A stretch of 64,000 nucleotides of DNA from DTU098 sp964498525 (GCA_964498525.1 CAZCGU010000001.1:248001-312000); one strand, 5' to 3'; positions 17,338 to 26,022 are shown, numbered from the stretch's first letter. Translations and numbers: made by a program. The notes: generated from the letters alone by a model not told the origin.

Positions 17338-17877
17338 CAAGCACCTCCAGACAAACAGGCAGCCGCCAATGGTAATCAAGACGTCCCCAATGCTGAAAAC
17401 CCTGGTAATAAAAATCCAGTGGGGCATCAGGAAAATATCCGACAGGTAATAAAAAACGGTGTCCGGACCGGTGGCAACGTAGTTGTAAGCCGGCAGTCCC
17501 TGTTTAATTAACGCCAATTCTTCCGGCGAAGCTATTATTTCAAAATATTCGCGTTTAAGCGGCATATAGCCTGAATTGGCGTAAATCACCAGCAGGTTGC
17601 TGAGGAGGCCCAGTCCGATCAGGACCAACCCGCGCAGCCGCAGGTTTAATAGAACAAAAACGGCAACCAGGGCCAGGGAAAGCATGTACAGTTTTGGCGC
17701 CAGCGGATCCGGCAGACCCAGGGTATGCCGGAAGCCCGAGTTTGTCACCAGCTTTATGACAACGGCTGCCAGAACCAGCCAGGGGTATTTAAACCGTATG
17801 CTCTTCAGGTTGTTAATGCTGCCGCCGGTGATCAAGGCAACAGCGGCGCAGATTAAGACGATGATGGTGAAAGCCAT
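17314..17877 (-). CDS. DUF5317-like membrane protein
   Basis: 187 aa with about five hydrophobic segments. It opens MAFTIIVLICAAVALITGGSINNLKSIRFKYPWL, which resembles the DUF5317 family of Firmicute membrane proteins. The ATG follows AGGAG by 6 bases. It starts 2 bases after the HD-GYP gene stop on the same strand, so the two are probably one operon. Its function is unknown. The pairing suggests a membrane partner or output of the HD-GYP protein, but this is context only. Confidence 0.7.
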   Translation of the reverse strand: MAFTIIVLICAAVALITGGSINNLKSIRFKYPWLVLAAVVIKLVTNSGFRHTLGLPDPLAPKLYMLSLALVAVFVLLNLRLRGLVLIGLGLLSNLLVIYANSGYMPLKREYFEIIASPEELALIKQGLPAYNYVATGPDTVFYYLSDIFLMPHWIFITRVFSIGDVLITIGGCLFVWRCLKKPAGLS

Positions 17878-17879
17878 GG

Positions 17880-19268
17880 TTAACTCCTATCTAGTTCCAA
17901 TTTTAGTTGGTCTTTGTTTTCCCTGTGCAGGATGTCAACAAAGATTCTAACAATGCCGGGGTCGAACTGCGTCCCGGCGTTGTTAATCAATTCAGTTATG
18001 GCTTCTTCATGGGACAGGGCCTTACGGTAGACGCGATCAGAAGTCATGGCGTCATAACTGTCGGCCACAGCCATAATCCTGGCCCCCAGGGGGATGTCTA
18101 TGCCTTTGAGCCCTTTGGGGTAGCCTTTACCGTCATACCGTTCGTGGTGATAATAGACGTACAAAGCGCCGTACTTATAAAACCTCAAGTTGCTTAAAAT
18201 TTTGTAGCCCACCAGGGCATGATTGGCCATAATTGCCTGCTCTTCGGGAATTAAGTGCCCGGCTTTTAATAAAATGCTGTCCGGAACATAAACCTTGCCC
18301 AGATCGTGAACCTTGGCTGTGGTTACCAGGGTTTCATGGTCACTTCCCAGCATCCCGATTTCATCCGCAATAAGGCTGCAATAATAAGCTACCCGCCGGG
18401 AGTGCTCAGATGTATAACCGTCCCGCTTGTCAATGATGTCGGCCAGTACTTCAATGGTATTCCTGGTTTCCATCCTGAGGTTCATATAGTTTTCGAAACT
18501 AAAGTGGGCCATAGCCAACGGCAGAAGCAAGATGATAATGGACAGGGGCTCATAATCATAGAGAATTACGATTAAAAGGCTGACAGGTACAAGGGTGGCG
18601 AAATGAATTAGTTCCAGCTTTACGTCGGAGGTCAATTGTCTGAGCAGCCTGGAGCCCTGGCTTAAGGAAATGACCGTAGTTACCAGGAAAAAGTTAATTG
18701 CGACATAGACAAGGCAGCTTAAAAGCATGGCCGGGGAGTCTGTTTTTAAATGCAGCGGACCGGTATTCCATCTTAATAAATCGTAAACAAACCAGGCTAA
18801 TTGAATGGTTATAGCATACTGGCTGATATTAAAAAGCATCTTCTTCAGACCGCGTTTTCCGATAACATCAGTTATAATATTGGCCACTGTGGAAACTAAA
18901 ATAGCAATCGGGGCCCCAAAAAGAATAAGTGCGGAGATGTGAACGGCGAAAGATATGGTTAGCTGGTCGTTGTTGGGCATCGTTATGGGCTTTAGCTCGG
19001 TGGCAGTGCTGAATATAACCCAAAATAGGTACACCCAGATCATGTCCGCCTGAAACTGCACGGACACAGCTGCTAAAAAAATTATAATTAAACCGATACT
19101 GTCAACAATTAACTGGTAGACGAAAGCCGGGGTAATATTTATCCTTTTTTTATTAATTTTTAAACTAAAGGGAAATTGAAGCATTTTTTTGTTGGTTGTT
19201 TTACCCATAATAAATTGATTCTCAGTAATACCCGAAATCCCTTCAAATGTGAACAATATTTTGCACAA
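17880..19268 (-). CDS. Membrane-bound HD-GYP domain phosphodiesterase
   Basis: 462 aa. Residues about 45-275 hold around seven hydrophobic helices. The rest is an HD-GYP domain: HSRRVAYYCSLIADEIG, the HD pair in VHDLGKVYVP, HHERYDGKGYPKGLKG and DSYDAMTSDRVYRKAL. HD-GYP proteins hydrolyse cyclic di-GMP or related dinucleotides, and all metal-binding positions appear intact. A TTG start at 19268 is behind AGGAAATTA; an ATG at 19208 has a poor site. It is divergent from the opp operon with only 77 bases between. A membrane-sensed signal probably controls its activity. Confidence 0.85.
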   Translation of the reverse strand: MCKILFTFEGISGITENQFIMGKTTNKKMLQFPFSLKINKKRINITPAFVYQLIVDSIGLIIIFLAAVSVQFQADMIWVYLFWVIFSTATELKPITMPNNDQLTISFAVHISALILFGAPIAILVSTVANIITDVIGKRGLKKMLFNISQYAITIQLAWFVYDLLRWNTGPLHLKTDSPAMLLSCLVYVAINFFLVTTVISLSQGSRLLRQLTSDVKLELIHFATLVPVSLLIVILYDYEPLSIIILLLPLAMAHFSFENYMNLRMETRNTIEVLADIIDKRDGYTSEHSRRVAYYCSLIADEIGMLGSDHETLVTTAKVHDLGKVYVPDSILLKAGHLIPEEQAIMANHALVGYKILSNLRFYKYGALYVYYHHERYDGKGYPKGLKGIDIPLGARIMAVADSYDAMTSDRVYRKALSHEEAITELINNAGTQFDPGIVRIFVDILHRENKDQLKLELDRS

Positions 19269-19345
19269 TAATTTCCTGGATAAGGAGGGAAAATAGTCGA
19301 AAAAGTAGAATTATCCTGAAAAAGATTAGCAGGAGGTAATTATCT

Positions 19346-20974
19346 GTGATTATTTTCGAAAAAAGCAAAAATAAGTTAGTATTTTATATTCTTAGTGTAA
19401 TTGCCCTGATATATATAGCTGGTTGTTCCCCTTCATCCTCCAAACCCGCCTCGACTGAACAGCTAATCAGATACAATATCGGCGCGGAGCCTGCAACCCT
19501 CGATCCCGCCCTATCTTCCGGCATGATGGAGCAGACCGTGGCCAACGCCCTTTTAGAAGGCCTGGTAAGGCTGGACCAGGATGGGTTGCCGGCGCCGGGC
19601 ATGGCTAAAAGCTGGGATGTTTCACCGGATTACAAAACCTATACCTTTCATTTGAGGGAATGCTCCTGGTCCAACGGGGAGCCGCTTACTGCGGGCGATT
19701 TTGTCTACGCCTGGCTCCGGGCGCTCTCCCCCGAAACTGCCTGCCCCTATGCTTATCAGCTATTTTATCTGGTCAATGGCAAGGAGTTTAATTCGGGCGA
19801 GGTAACTGACCCGTCATCCGTCGGTGTGCGGGCTGAAGGAAAAGACAGGCTGGTAGTTAACTTGAAGGATCCCGTGCCGTATTTTCTCTCACTTACAGCA
19901 TTTCCAACATTGTTTCCCGTACCAGAAAATGTAGTGTCCCGGGATCCCGCCGGATGGCTGCGGGCACCCGAAGGATTGGTCTGCAACGGCCCCTTTAAGC
20001 TAACGGCCTGGGAACACAACAAGCAAATTCTATTGGCCAAGAACAACCAATACTGGGACCGGGAAAACGTCAAGCTGGAAAAACTGATAATTACCCTGGT
20101 GGACGATTCCAACACGGAACTGGCCATGTTTGAAAAGGGTCAAATCGACATTGCGGAAACCCCTCCCTACCGCGAGATTGAAAGGCTGGCTGAAAGCGGT
20201 CTGCTAAAGCTAAGCCCTGATTTATCCAACGAATACTATATGTTTAACACCGAAGTAAAACCCTTTGATCAGGTCCTGGTTAGAAAAGCGCTGTCCCTGG
20301 CCATCGACAGGGAGTCGCTGGTAACCAACTTAATCAAGAGCGGTGAAAAAGCAGCTTATGCCTTTGTTCCCCCGGGGGTGGAGGGACCTGCTCCCGGCCG
20401 GGATTTCAGGAGCCACGGGGAAAAACTTATTGGCGGTTTCAACCCGGCGGTGGCAAAGGGGCTTCTGGCAGAAGCCGGTTTTCCCGAAGGCAGGGGTTTT
20501 CCGAAAATTAAGGTGCTCCTGGATAACAATCAGAACCACAAGGCCGTGGCCGAGGCCATAACCGGTATGTGGCTGGAACACCTTGGGGTGCAAAGTGAAA
20601 TTGCGGAGCAGGAATACAGGGTTTACTTGAATACAATGTTTGGAAAAGACTACCAGGTAGCCAGGGTGGGCTGGGTTGCCGACTACAACGATCCCATGAC
20701 TTTTTTGGACATGTGGGTGACGGATAGTGACAACAACCTGGCTAACTGGGCCAATGCCCAATATGACCAGTTGATTGATAAGGCTTTGGGCGCAGGGGAC
20801 AGACCAACCAGAAACGAGCTTATGTTCGAAGCGGAAAAGATCCTGATGGACGAACAGCCAGTGATACCTATTTACTACTATACCAATCCCTACCTGGAAA
20901 GGGAGACAATCAAGGGAGTGATTCACCCTAGCTTTGCCTTTTTTGCAGATTTTAAGTGGGCTTACGTGGAGTAG
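19346..20974 (+). CDS. oppA: Oligopeptide ABC transporter substrate-binding lipoprotein
   Basis: 542 aa, SBP_bac_5 family. The N-terminal signal has the lipobox-like LIYIAGC. The mature part contains RYNIGAEPATLDPALSSGMM and LREGSWSNG-type motifs (here LRECSWSNGEPLTAGDFVYAW), typical of OppA-like peptide receptors. GTG 19346 follows AGGAGGTAATTATCT. It is the first gene of oppABCDF, all on one strand with tiny gaps or overlaps. The substrate is probably peptides, but nickel or murein peptides are known alternatives in this family. Three tandem small-peptide genes follow the operon. Confidence 0.87.
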   Translation: MIIFEKSKNKLVFYILSVIALIYIAGCSPSSSKPASTEQLIRYNIGAEPATLDPALSSGMMEQTVANALLEGLVRLDQDGLPAPGMAKSWDVSPDYKTYTFHLRECSWSNGEPLTAGDFVYAWLRALSPETACPYAYQLFYLVNGKEFNSGEVTDPSSVGVRAEGKDRLVVNLKDPVPYFLSLTAFPTLFPVPENVVSRDPAGWLRAPEGLVCNGPFKLTAWEHNKQILLAKNNQYWDRENVKLEKLIITLVDDSNTELAMFEKGQIDIAETPPYREIERLAESGLLKLSPDLSNEYYMFNTEVKPFDQVLVRKALSLAIDRESLVTNLIKSGEKAAYAFVPPGVEGPAPGRDFRSHGEKLIGGFNPAVAKGLLAEAGFPEGRGFPKIKVLLDNNQNHKAVAEAITGMWLEHLGVQSEIAEQEYRVYLNTMFGKDYQVARVGWVADYNDPMTFLDMWVTDSDNNLANWANAQYDQLIDKALGAGDRPTRNELMFEAEKILMDEQPVIPIYYYTNPYLERETIKGVIHPSFAFFADFKWAYVE

Positions 20975-20977
20975 TAT

Positions 20978-21901
20978 ATGCTTGGCTACGTTCTAAGGAG
21001 GGCTGGATTTAATCTGGGAGTCATGCTTGTTGTGGTGACTTTAACCTTTTTTTTGATGCGCCTTCTGCCCGGGGACCCTTTTATGTCCCAAAGGATAAAT
21101 CCTGATATTAAAGAAAATCTTTATGCTAAGTACGGTTTGGACCAGCCCGCAGCCAGGCAGTACGCAGATTACTTGACTGCCCTGGCGCGCTTTGATCTGG
21201 GGGAGTCCCTCAAATACCCGGGACGCACGGTCAACCAGATCATCGCCGAATCCTTTCCCGTTTCAGCGGCTGTGGGCTTCCCAGCGCTGGCCCTGGCCGC
21301 TTTCCTGGGCGTAACTGCCGGGGTTCTGTCCGCTATATGGCATAACAGGTGGCCGGACAGGTTTATTCTGGCTTGGGCTACGCTGGGCCTGTCCATCCCC
21401 AATTTTGCCCTGGGGGCTGGGCTCATTTATATTTTTGCCTTGAAGCTGGGAATATTTCCGGTGGCCATGTACGAGAAGCCGCTGGATCTGGTGCTGCCGG
21501 TATTAACCCTGGCGATCTGGCCGGCTGCGGTCATAACCAGGCTAATCCGGACGGAAATGATTGAGGTTTTGCAAAGGGACTACATTATTTCAGCCAGGGT
21601 GAGGGGTCTGGGACCTGCCGCCGTGGTCCTGCGGCACGCCCTGCCCAATGCCCTCCCTGCCGCCATTCATTACACAGGACCTTTAGCCGCCACACTGTTG
21701 ACCGGCAGTTTTATTGTGGAAAAAATCTTCGCGTTGCCGGGTCTGGGTCAGTACTACATCACTTCCATCGGCAACCGCGACTATAACCTGGTGGCCGGGA
21801 TCACCATATTTTACACATTTATTCTCCTGGTTTCAACATTTTTGACGGATCTGCTTGCCTTTTCCCTTAACCCCCGGTGCCGCTACAGAAATGGATCCTG
21901 A
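20978..21901 (+). CDS. oppB: Oligopeptide ABC transporter permease OppB
   Basis: 307 aa, binding-protein-dependent permease with six helices. It starts MLGYVLRRAGFNLGVMLVVV, a typical OppB N-terminus, with RLLPGDPF, and the EAA loop reads ISARVRGLGPAAVVLRHALPNALPA. ATG 20978 lies 3 bases after the oppA stop. It pairs with OppC to form the membrane channel. Confidence 0.88.
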   Translation: MLGYVLRRAGFNLGVMLVVVTLTFFLMRLLPGDPFMSQRINPDIKENLYAKYGLDQPAARQYADYLTALARFDLGESLKYPGRTVNQIIAESFPVSAAVGFPALALAAFLGVTAGVLSAIWHNRWPDRFILAWATLGLSIPNFALGAGLIYIFALKLGIFPVAMYEKPLDLVLPVLTLAIWPAAVITRLIRTEMIEVLQRDYIISARVRGLGPAAVVLRHALPNALPAAIHYTGPLAATLLTGSFIVEKIFALPGLGQYYITSIGNRDYNLVAGITIFYTFILLVSTFLTDLLAFSLNPRCRYRNGS

Positions 21902-22742
21902 CATGGTTTACTCGAGAATCGTTCAGAACCGGTTCGTCTTAGCCTGTCTGTTGCTAATCTTGCTCTATGTGTTGATTTCTTTTGGGGGCAAGTTCTATTT
22001 GCCGTACCATCCAAATGTGCAGAATCTCTATGAGGCCAACACAGGGCCTTCCTGTAACCACTGGCTGGGAACCGACTACCTGGGTCGTGACTTGCTTGCC
22101 AGAATTCTGGCCGGGCTAAGAATATCACTCGTCATAGCCTTTTTTGCAACCCTGATTAACATTACGGCAGGGTTCCTGGTGGGAAGCATCGCGGGTCTTA
22201 GCGGGGGCATTGCGGATCGTTTCTTAACAGGGCTGATCGACCTCTTCTGGTGCATCCCTCCTTTCCTGGTTGTGGTAATGCTGACGGTTGTCCTGGAGCC
22301 AGGCGTTAAAAATATTTTCATCGCCCTGGGGATGGTTCTCTGGGTTCCCACCGCCCGGATTATCCGGGGCGAGGTTTACCAGCTTAGAAACGCGCCCTTT
22401 ATCAGGCTGGCCAGAATGCACGGCGCGGGTTACACCAGGATTGTTTTTATGCATATTTTGCCCAACTGCTTTCCCGTACTTCTTACAACAGCCATATTTT
22501 CCGTCCCGGATGCGGTCCTGGCCGAAGCCTTCCTTAGCATTGTGGGGCTGGGAGTAACAGCGCCGGAAGCCAGCCTGGGCGTTTTGATTTCCGACGGCCT
22601 GCAATCTTTCAGGGTTTATCCCTGGCAGTGGTTTTTCCCGGTCTTGACCCTTACCATCTTTGTGCTCTGCTTCAATCTCCTGGGAGACATTATCCACAGA
22701 CTTTTCAGGGACCGTTCCAAAGGAATTTTAGAAAATGATTAA
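21891..22742 (+). CDS. oppC: Oligopeptide ABC transporter permease OppC
   Basis: About 283 aa, OppC/DppC type, containing WLGTDYLGRDLLARILAGLRISL and the EAA loop RLARMHGAGYTRIVFMHILPNCFP. ATG 21891 overlaps the oppB end by 11 bases; ATG 21903 is an equally possible start. Neither has a strong ribosome site, which fits translational coupling to oppB. The gene overlaps oppD by 8 bases. Confidence 0.87.
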   Translation: MDPDMVYSRIVQNRFVLACLLLILLYVLISFGGKFYLPYHPNVQNLYEANTGPSCNHWLGTDYLGRDLLARILAGLRISLVIAFFATLINITAGFLVGSIAGLSGGIADRFLTGLIDLFWCIPPFLVVVMLTVVLEPGVKNIFIALGMVLWVPTARIIRGEVYQLRNAPFIRLARMHGAGYTRIVFMHILPNCFPVLLTTAIFSVPDAVLAEAFLSIVGLGVTAPEASLGVLISDGLQSFRVYPWQWFFPVLTLTIFVLCFNLLGDIIHRLFRDRSKGILEND

Positions 22743-23697
22743 AGTTGAAGGATTAACCATAAGCATTAAAAAAAAGGCTCAGACCTATGCCCTTCTCCGG
22801 GATGTTAATTTCAGCCTGGAACAAGGACAGACACTGAGTCTGGTCGGTGAGTCAGGAAGCGGAAAAAGTCTTATTACCTACGCTGTCCTGGGAATGCTAA
22901 ACCACCTGGAAGGTCTGGAAGGCGTTGTCGGATTGCCTGGTCAGAAAAATGTTCTCAGGCTGTCGTCCAAAGAGCTGAGGCGCTTCAGAAGGGAGCAAAT
23001 AGGCTACATTCCCCAGAATCCCCGGGAGTGCCTTACCCCCACCCTCAAGGTGGGCAGCCAGCTGACGGAGGTAATTGCGGTTAAGACGGACAGAAGCGTC
23101 CGGGCAGGCCGGCTTATTGCCAGGGACCTTTTGCAGTCCCTGGGCTTTCCCGATCCCGAGAAAGTCCTTAAGATGTACCCGCACCAATTGAGCGGGGGAA
23201 TGTGCCAGAGGGTAGCTATCGCCATGGCCGTTGTGAGCCGCCCCGCCCTGGTGGTTGCCGACGAACCGACATCCTCCCTGGATCTTTTAATTAAGCAGGA
23301 AATAATAAAGGTCATTAAGAGTGTTCAGACCGAACAAGGTTTCGCACTGATTCTAGTTACCCACGACCTGGACCTTGCCTTTAACTGCAGCAATAAAATC
23401 GCCGTTGTCTACGGCGGGAGGCTCGTTGAGACAGGAACGGCACATAATCTATCAAATAAGCCCAGACACCCTTACACCAGGAGCCTGGTCCGGTGTTCTT
23501 CCAGAACAGGCGCTGATAAGAGCATTCACTACATACCCGGGGAACCTGTCAGCATTTACACCCGGTTTAAAGGATGCCGTTATTTCAACCGGTGTCTTAG
23601 CCGTTTGGAGATATGTGAAACAAGGGAGCCGGCCTGGGTGAACCTGGGCGACGGCCAGGTAGCCTGCTGGCATTACGGAAGGGATGAAAGCACATGA
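22735..23697 (+). CDS. oppD: Oligopeptide ABC transporter ATPase OppD
   Basis: 320 aa. Walker A is GESGSGKSL, the signature is LSGGMCQRVAIAMAV and Walker B is LVVADEPTSSLDLL. The C-terminus carries the oligopeptide/dipeptide extension with the cysteines GCRYFNRCLSRLEICE, which in relatives binds an iron-sulfur cluster or metal. It starts within oppC and overlaps oppF by ATGA. Confidence 0.88.
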   Translation: MIKVEGLTISIKKKAQTYALLRDVNFSLEQGQTLSLVGESGSGKSLITYAVLGMLNHLEGLEGVVGLPGQKNVLRLSSKELRRFRREQIGYIPQNPRECLTPTLKVGSQLTEVIAVKTDRSVRAGRLIARDLLQSLGFPDPEKVLKMYPHQLSGGMCQRVAIAMAVVSRPALVVADEPTSSLDLLIKQEIIKVIKSVQTEQGFALILVTHDLDLAFNCSNKIAVVYGGRLVETGTAHNLSNKPRHPYTRSLVRCSSRTGADKSIHYIPGEPVSIYTRFKGCRYFNRCLSRLEICETREPAWVNLGDGQVACWHYGRDEST

Positions 23698-24449
23698 ACA
23701 AAGCACCGCTCTTATCCATATCCAATCTTTCCTTTCACTACCCCGGCGCCAGGGGTAATCGGAACACCCTGGAAAGGATCGAACTGGAAATCTTTGAAGG
23801 AGACAGAATCGGTATGCTGGGTGAAAGCGGATCAGGCAAAACTACCTTATCTCTTATCCTGGCAGGATTGGAAAGGCCTTCCACGGGCCTTTTCTTATTC
23901 AACGGGAAACGCCTGCTGGGGAGAAAAGCGTATCGGGATTACAGGAAGAAAATTCAATATCTTTTTCAGGATCCCATGGAGGCGGTAAACCGATATAGAA
24001 AAGTTTTTGAGATTGTATCAGAGCCGTTGACTTACCGCAAAACAAAGAAAGAAGCTATTGTATCAATTGTTTCCGAGTTATTGAAGACAGTGGGAATCGA
24101 TCCCCTGCGCTGGCATGACTACCCGGACCAATTGAGCTTGGGCCAAATTCAAAGGGTGTGTTTGGCCCGGGCTATGACAACCAATCCGAAAATATTAATC
24201 TGTGATGAGCCTTTTTCCGCCCTTGATGTGTCAAACTGCGGCAAAATGAAAGAAATATTATTGCAGTTGAATGCAAATCATGGTGTAACGCTGTTTATTA
24301 TTAGTCACGAACCAAAATCATTGTTTAAGTTGTGTCAAAAGATATTAGTTTTACACAAAGGCAAAATAATAGAATTAATTGACACAACCCGAGGTCAACA
24401 TGCACAACATGAGTATTCACGCAAATTACTTGAAATAAATACAACATAA
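23694..24449 (+). CDS. oppF: Oligopeptide ABC transporter ATPase OppF
   Basis: 251 aa. Walker A is GESGSGKTT, the signature is LSLGQIQRVCLARAM and Walker B is ILICDEPFSALDV. It lacks the C-terminal cysteine extension of OppD and is nearer NikE-type length. It overlaps oppD by four bases. Base composition turns clearly AT-rich over the last 80 codons and stays so downstream, so the 3' end may border a region of different history. Confidence 0.85.
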   Translation: MNKAPLLSISNLSFHYPGARGNRNTLERIELEIFEGDRIGMLGESGSGKTTLSLILAGLERPSTGLFLFNGKRLLGRKAYRDYRKKIQYLFQDPMEAVNRYRKVFEIVSEPLTYRKTKKEAIVSIVSELLKTVGIDPLRWHDYPDQLSLGQIQRVCLARAMTTNPKILICDEPFSALDVSNCGKMKEILLQLNANHGVTLFIISHEPKSLFKLCQKILVLHKGKIIELIDTTRGQHAQHEYSRKLLEINTT

Positions 24450-24599
24450 CTTAATATGAAATAATTGGCAATCATTTGCTTGTACGGATTCATCGCGACT
24501 GGAAGCCTTAATTATGATTGCATATCTGTTAATTTATGTAGGATTTGTTAATATTGAATAATTAATCGCATAATGTTGAAATATGTAGCAATAAAGTTG

Positions 24600-24628
24600 T
24601 GGACAAGCAGTAAATGTTGGTATATAAT
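24600..24628 (+). promoter_or_regulatory. Predicted promoter of the tandem peptide genes
   Basis: TGGACA (24600-24605), a 17-base spacer and TATAAT (24623-24628) form a near-consensus sigma-A promoter. A start near 24635 gives a leader of about 85 bases before the first peptide gene. It suggests the peptides are not simply the tail of the opp transcript. Confidence 0.6.
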
Positions 24629-24718
24629 TAATATAGTTAAAAGATGGTGTTACAAATATCTGATTGTCGATTAACCATACAGCTTGTATGATATTGGAAC
24701 AAGGAAGGAGGAAGAAAT

Positions 24719-24793
24719 ATGCGCTGGATTCCCTATAGCCTTCTGGTTATCATGTCCCTGATCGTCGCTTCGGGCGCGGGCCACAGGTGGTAA
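24719..24793 (+). CDS. Small hydrophobic peptide, copy 1 of 3 (24 aa)
   Basis: ATG to TAA, 24 residues. The layout is a basic start (MRWIPYSL), one hydrophobic stretch of about 12 residues (LLVIMSLIVA) and a short polar tail ending SGAGHRW. A strong AAGGAGGAAG ribosome site lies 5 bases before the ATG. Two exact copies follow at 151-base intervals. The shape fits either a signal-peptide-like precursor whose tail is released outside, or a small membrane peptide such as a type I toxin. I know of no family match. Codons are GC-rich against AT-rich surroundings. Confidence 0.75.
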   Translation: MRWIPYSLLVIMSLIVASGAGHRW

Positions 24794-24869
24794 TCTAATA
24801 CCTCGTTAAAATGTGAATATGTGTTCTTTCGTTTGAGAAATTTAATCGCTTATGAAAGGAGGAAGAAAT

Positions 24870-24944
24870 ATGCGCTGGATTCCCTATAGCCTTCTGGTTA
24901 TCATGTCCCTGATCGTCGCTTCGGGCGCGGGCCACAGGTGGTAA
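24870..24944 (+). CDS. Small hydrophobic peptide, copy 2 of 3 (24 aa)
   Basis: The reading frame is identical at every base to copy 1, with AAAGGAGGAAG upstream and the TAA stop. The 76 bases between this stop and the next start equal those between copies 1 and 2, so the whole 151-base unit was duplicated. That the ribosome site, frame and stop are intact in each copy argues that the peptide is the selected product. Confidence 0.75.
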   Translation: MRWIPYSLLVIMSLIVASGAGHRW

Positions 24945-25020
24945 TCTAATACCTCGTTAAAATGTGAATATGTGTTCTTTCGTTTGAGAAATTTAATCGC
25001 TTATGAAAGGAGGAAGAAAT

Positions 25021-25095
25021 ATGCGCTGGATTCCCTATAGCCTTCTGGTTATCATGTCCCTGATCGTCGCTTCGGGCGCGGGCCACAGGTGGTAG
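25021..25095 (+). CDS. Small hydrophobic peptide, copy 3 of 3 (24 aa)
   Basis: The 24 sense codons are identical to copies 1 and 2, but the stop is TAG and the sequence after it is unrelated to the repeat spacer. This is therefore the end of the array. It has the same AAAGGAGGAAG ribosome site. An inverted-repeat element starts 79 bases downstream. Confidence 0.75.
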   Translation: MRWIPYSLLVIMSLIVASGAGHRW

Positions 25096-25173
25096 AAAAT
25101 CAGTTGAGCATTAATATACTTACATAATTTTCTGTCACAATGATAGAACATAATAGTTGAACTGGCCCATAAG

Positions 25174-25261
25174 GGCCCCGTCAAAGTCATATTTAACAGT
25201 AGTGTGTGGTTCGCCTGTTGGTATACCGCATATTGGCTGCAAACATGACTTTGACGGGGTC
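25174..25261. repeat. 88-bp inverted-repeat element (MITE-like or long hairpin)
   Basis: Arms 25174-25190 and 25245-25261 pair over 17 positions (15 perfect around CCCCGTCAAAGTCAT, plus one G-U and one G-C pair). The loop is 54 bases. A TCTTGTTTT tract follows, so it may end the peptide transcript. The terminal inverted repeats and size also fit a miniature transposable element. No target duplication was visible. Confidence 0.7.
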
Positions 25262-25386
25262 TTGTTTTCATATTAAAAAGGTGATGGTTCCCGGGTAATA
25301 TGGTATTGCAATTAGAAAAGAACAACAAAATTGTACAAGCTTGCGAAACCTGCAGCAGCCTTTGATAGAACTGGAAAGATAAGTTT

Positions 25387-25830
25387 TCAAGGGGTATGCA
25401 GGTCCCGCAACAGCCTGTGCAGGCTCTTTATAAACCTGTCGTCATCCTCCCCTGTTCTTTTTTTTGGTCCCCTGGTTCTACCTCCGGCCCTGCGGTGTTT
25501 TGCCTTCATGCTTCTCTCTTCCAGGAGAAAATCGATGGTCTTTTCCTGGAAAACCCGACCGGTGGGGGACAGGGCGGCTGCCCCTTTGCCCAGAACTATA
25601 GCCGCCAGTCCCCAGTCCTGGGTAATCACAAGATCCCCCCTGGCCGTAAGATTAATCACTTGCAAATCCGCCTCCTGGGGCGCGTTACCAGTGACAACAT
25701 GATGTTCGGATTCGATGCAGTGGTTAAAACTGGCAACAGTAACCAGGGAAACGCCGAATTCCGCTGCTGCCTTCCGGCATAGATCCATTGCCTTCTTTGG
25801 CGTGGCATCCGCATCCACGATAATTTTCAT
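25387..25830 (-). CDS. YaiI/YqxD family protein (DUF188)
   Basis: 147 aa, the usual family length. It starts MKIIVDADATPKKAMDLCRK and contains ITQDWGLAAIVLGKGA, conserved in this PIN-like fold with acidic metal-binding residues. The start at 25830 matches the family N-terminus and has GAAAAGGG nearby. An ATG at 25848 is also possible. The C-terminus is very basic (KAKHRRAGGRTRGPKKR). The biochemical role is not established; a nuclease-like activity is inferred only from the fold. It is divergent from the GTPase gene. Confidence 0.85.
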   Translation of the reverse strand: MKIIVDADATPKKAMDLCRKAAAEFGVSLVTVASFNHCIESEHHVVTGNAPQEADLQVINLTARGDLVITQDWGLAAIVLGKGAAALSPTGRVFQEKTIDFLLEERSMKAKHRRAGGRTRGPKKRTGEDDDRFIKSLHRLLRDLHTP

Positions 25831-26022
25831 ACCCTTTTCATCCTTCATCCGGAAATTATTTGTCCCTAACCGTTCCCCTCTTTGATCCATTTCCCGGGAC
25901 ACAATTGTTTAATTATAATCTTATACTGTTTTATTAAAAGTTTTATATGGTAGAATATTAAAAACAATATAATTCTTTTTCCCTGCTCCTGGTTTTTTTA
26001 TCTGATAAGGGGGGTGAGCTCC

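Larger units (their letters stand above)
24705..25094 (+). repeat. Tandem direct repeat, 151-bp unit, 2.6 copies
   Basis: Units run 24705-24855, 24856-25006 and 25007-25094 (partial). Each begins at the ribosome site AAGGAGGAAGAAAT and contains one complete 24-codon gene. By eye I found no mismatch between units, which implies recent expansion or homogenisation. The repeat ends just inside the third stop codon. Confidence 0.95.

Noticed and set aside
24705..25094. CRISPR array, suggested by repeats at regular spacing
   Set aside because: The whole 151-base unit, including the spacer, is identical, and each unit holds an intact gene; no cas genes are present.
24705..25094. Chance or assembly artefact as the only explanation of the triple repeat
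   Set aside because: The third copy has a different stop codon and flank, so the array has real, distinct ends; copy number could still be miscounted.
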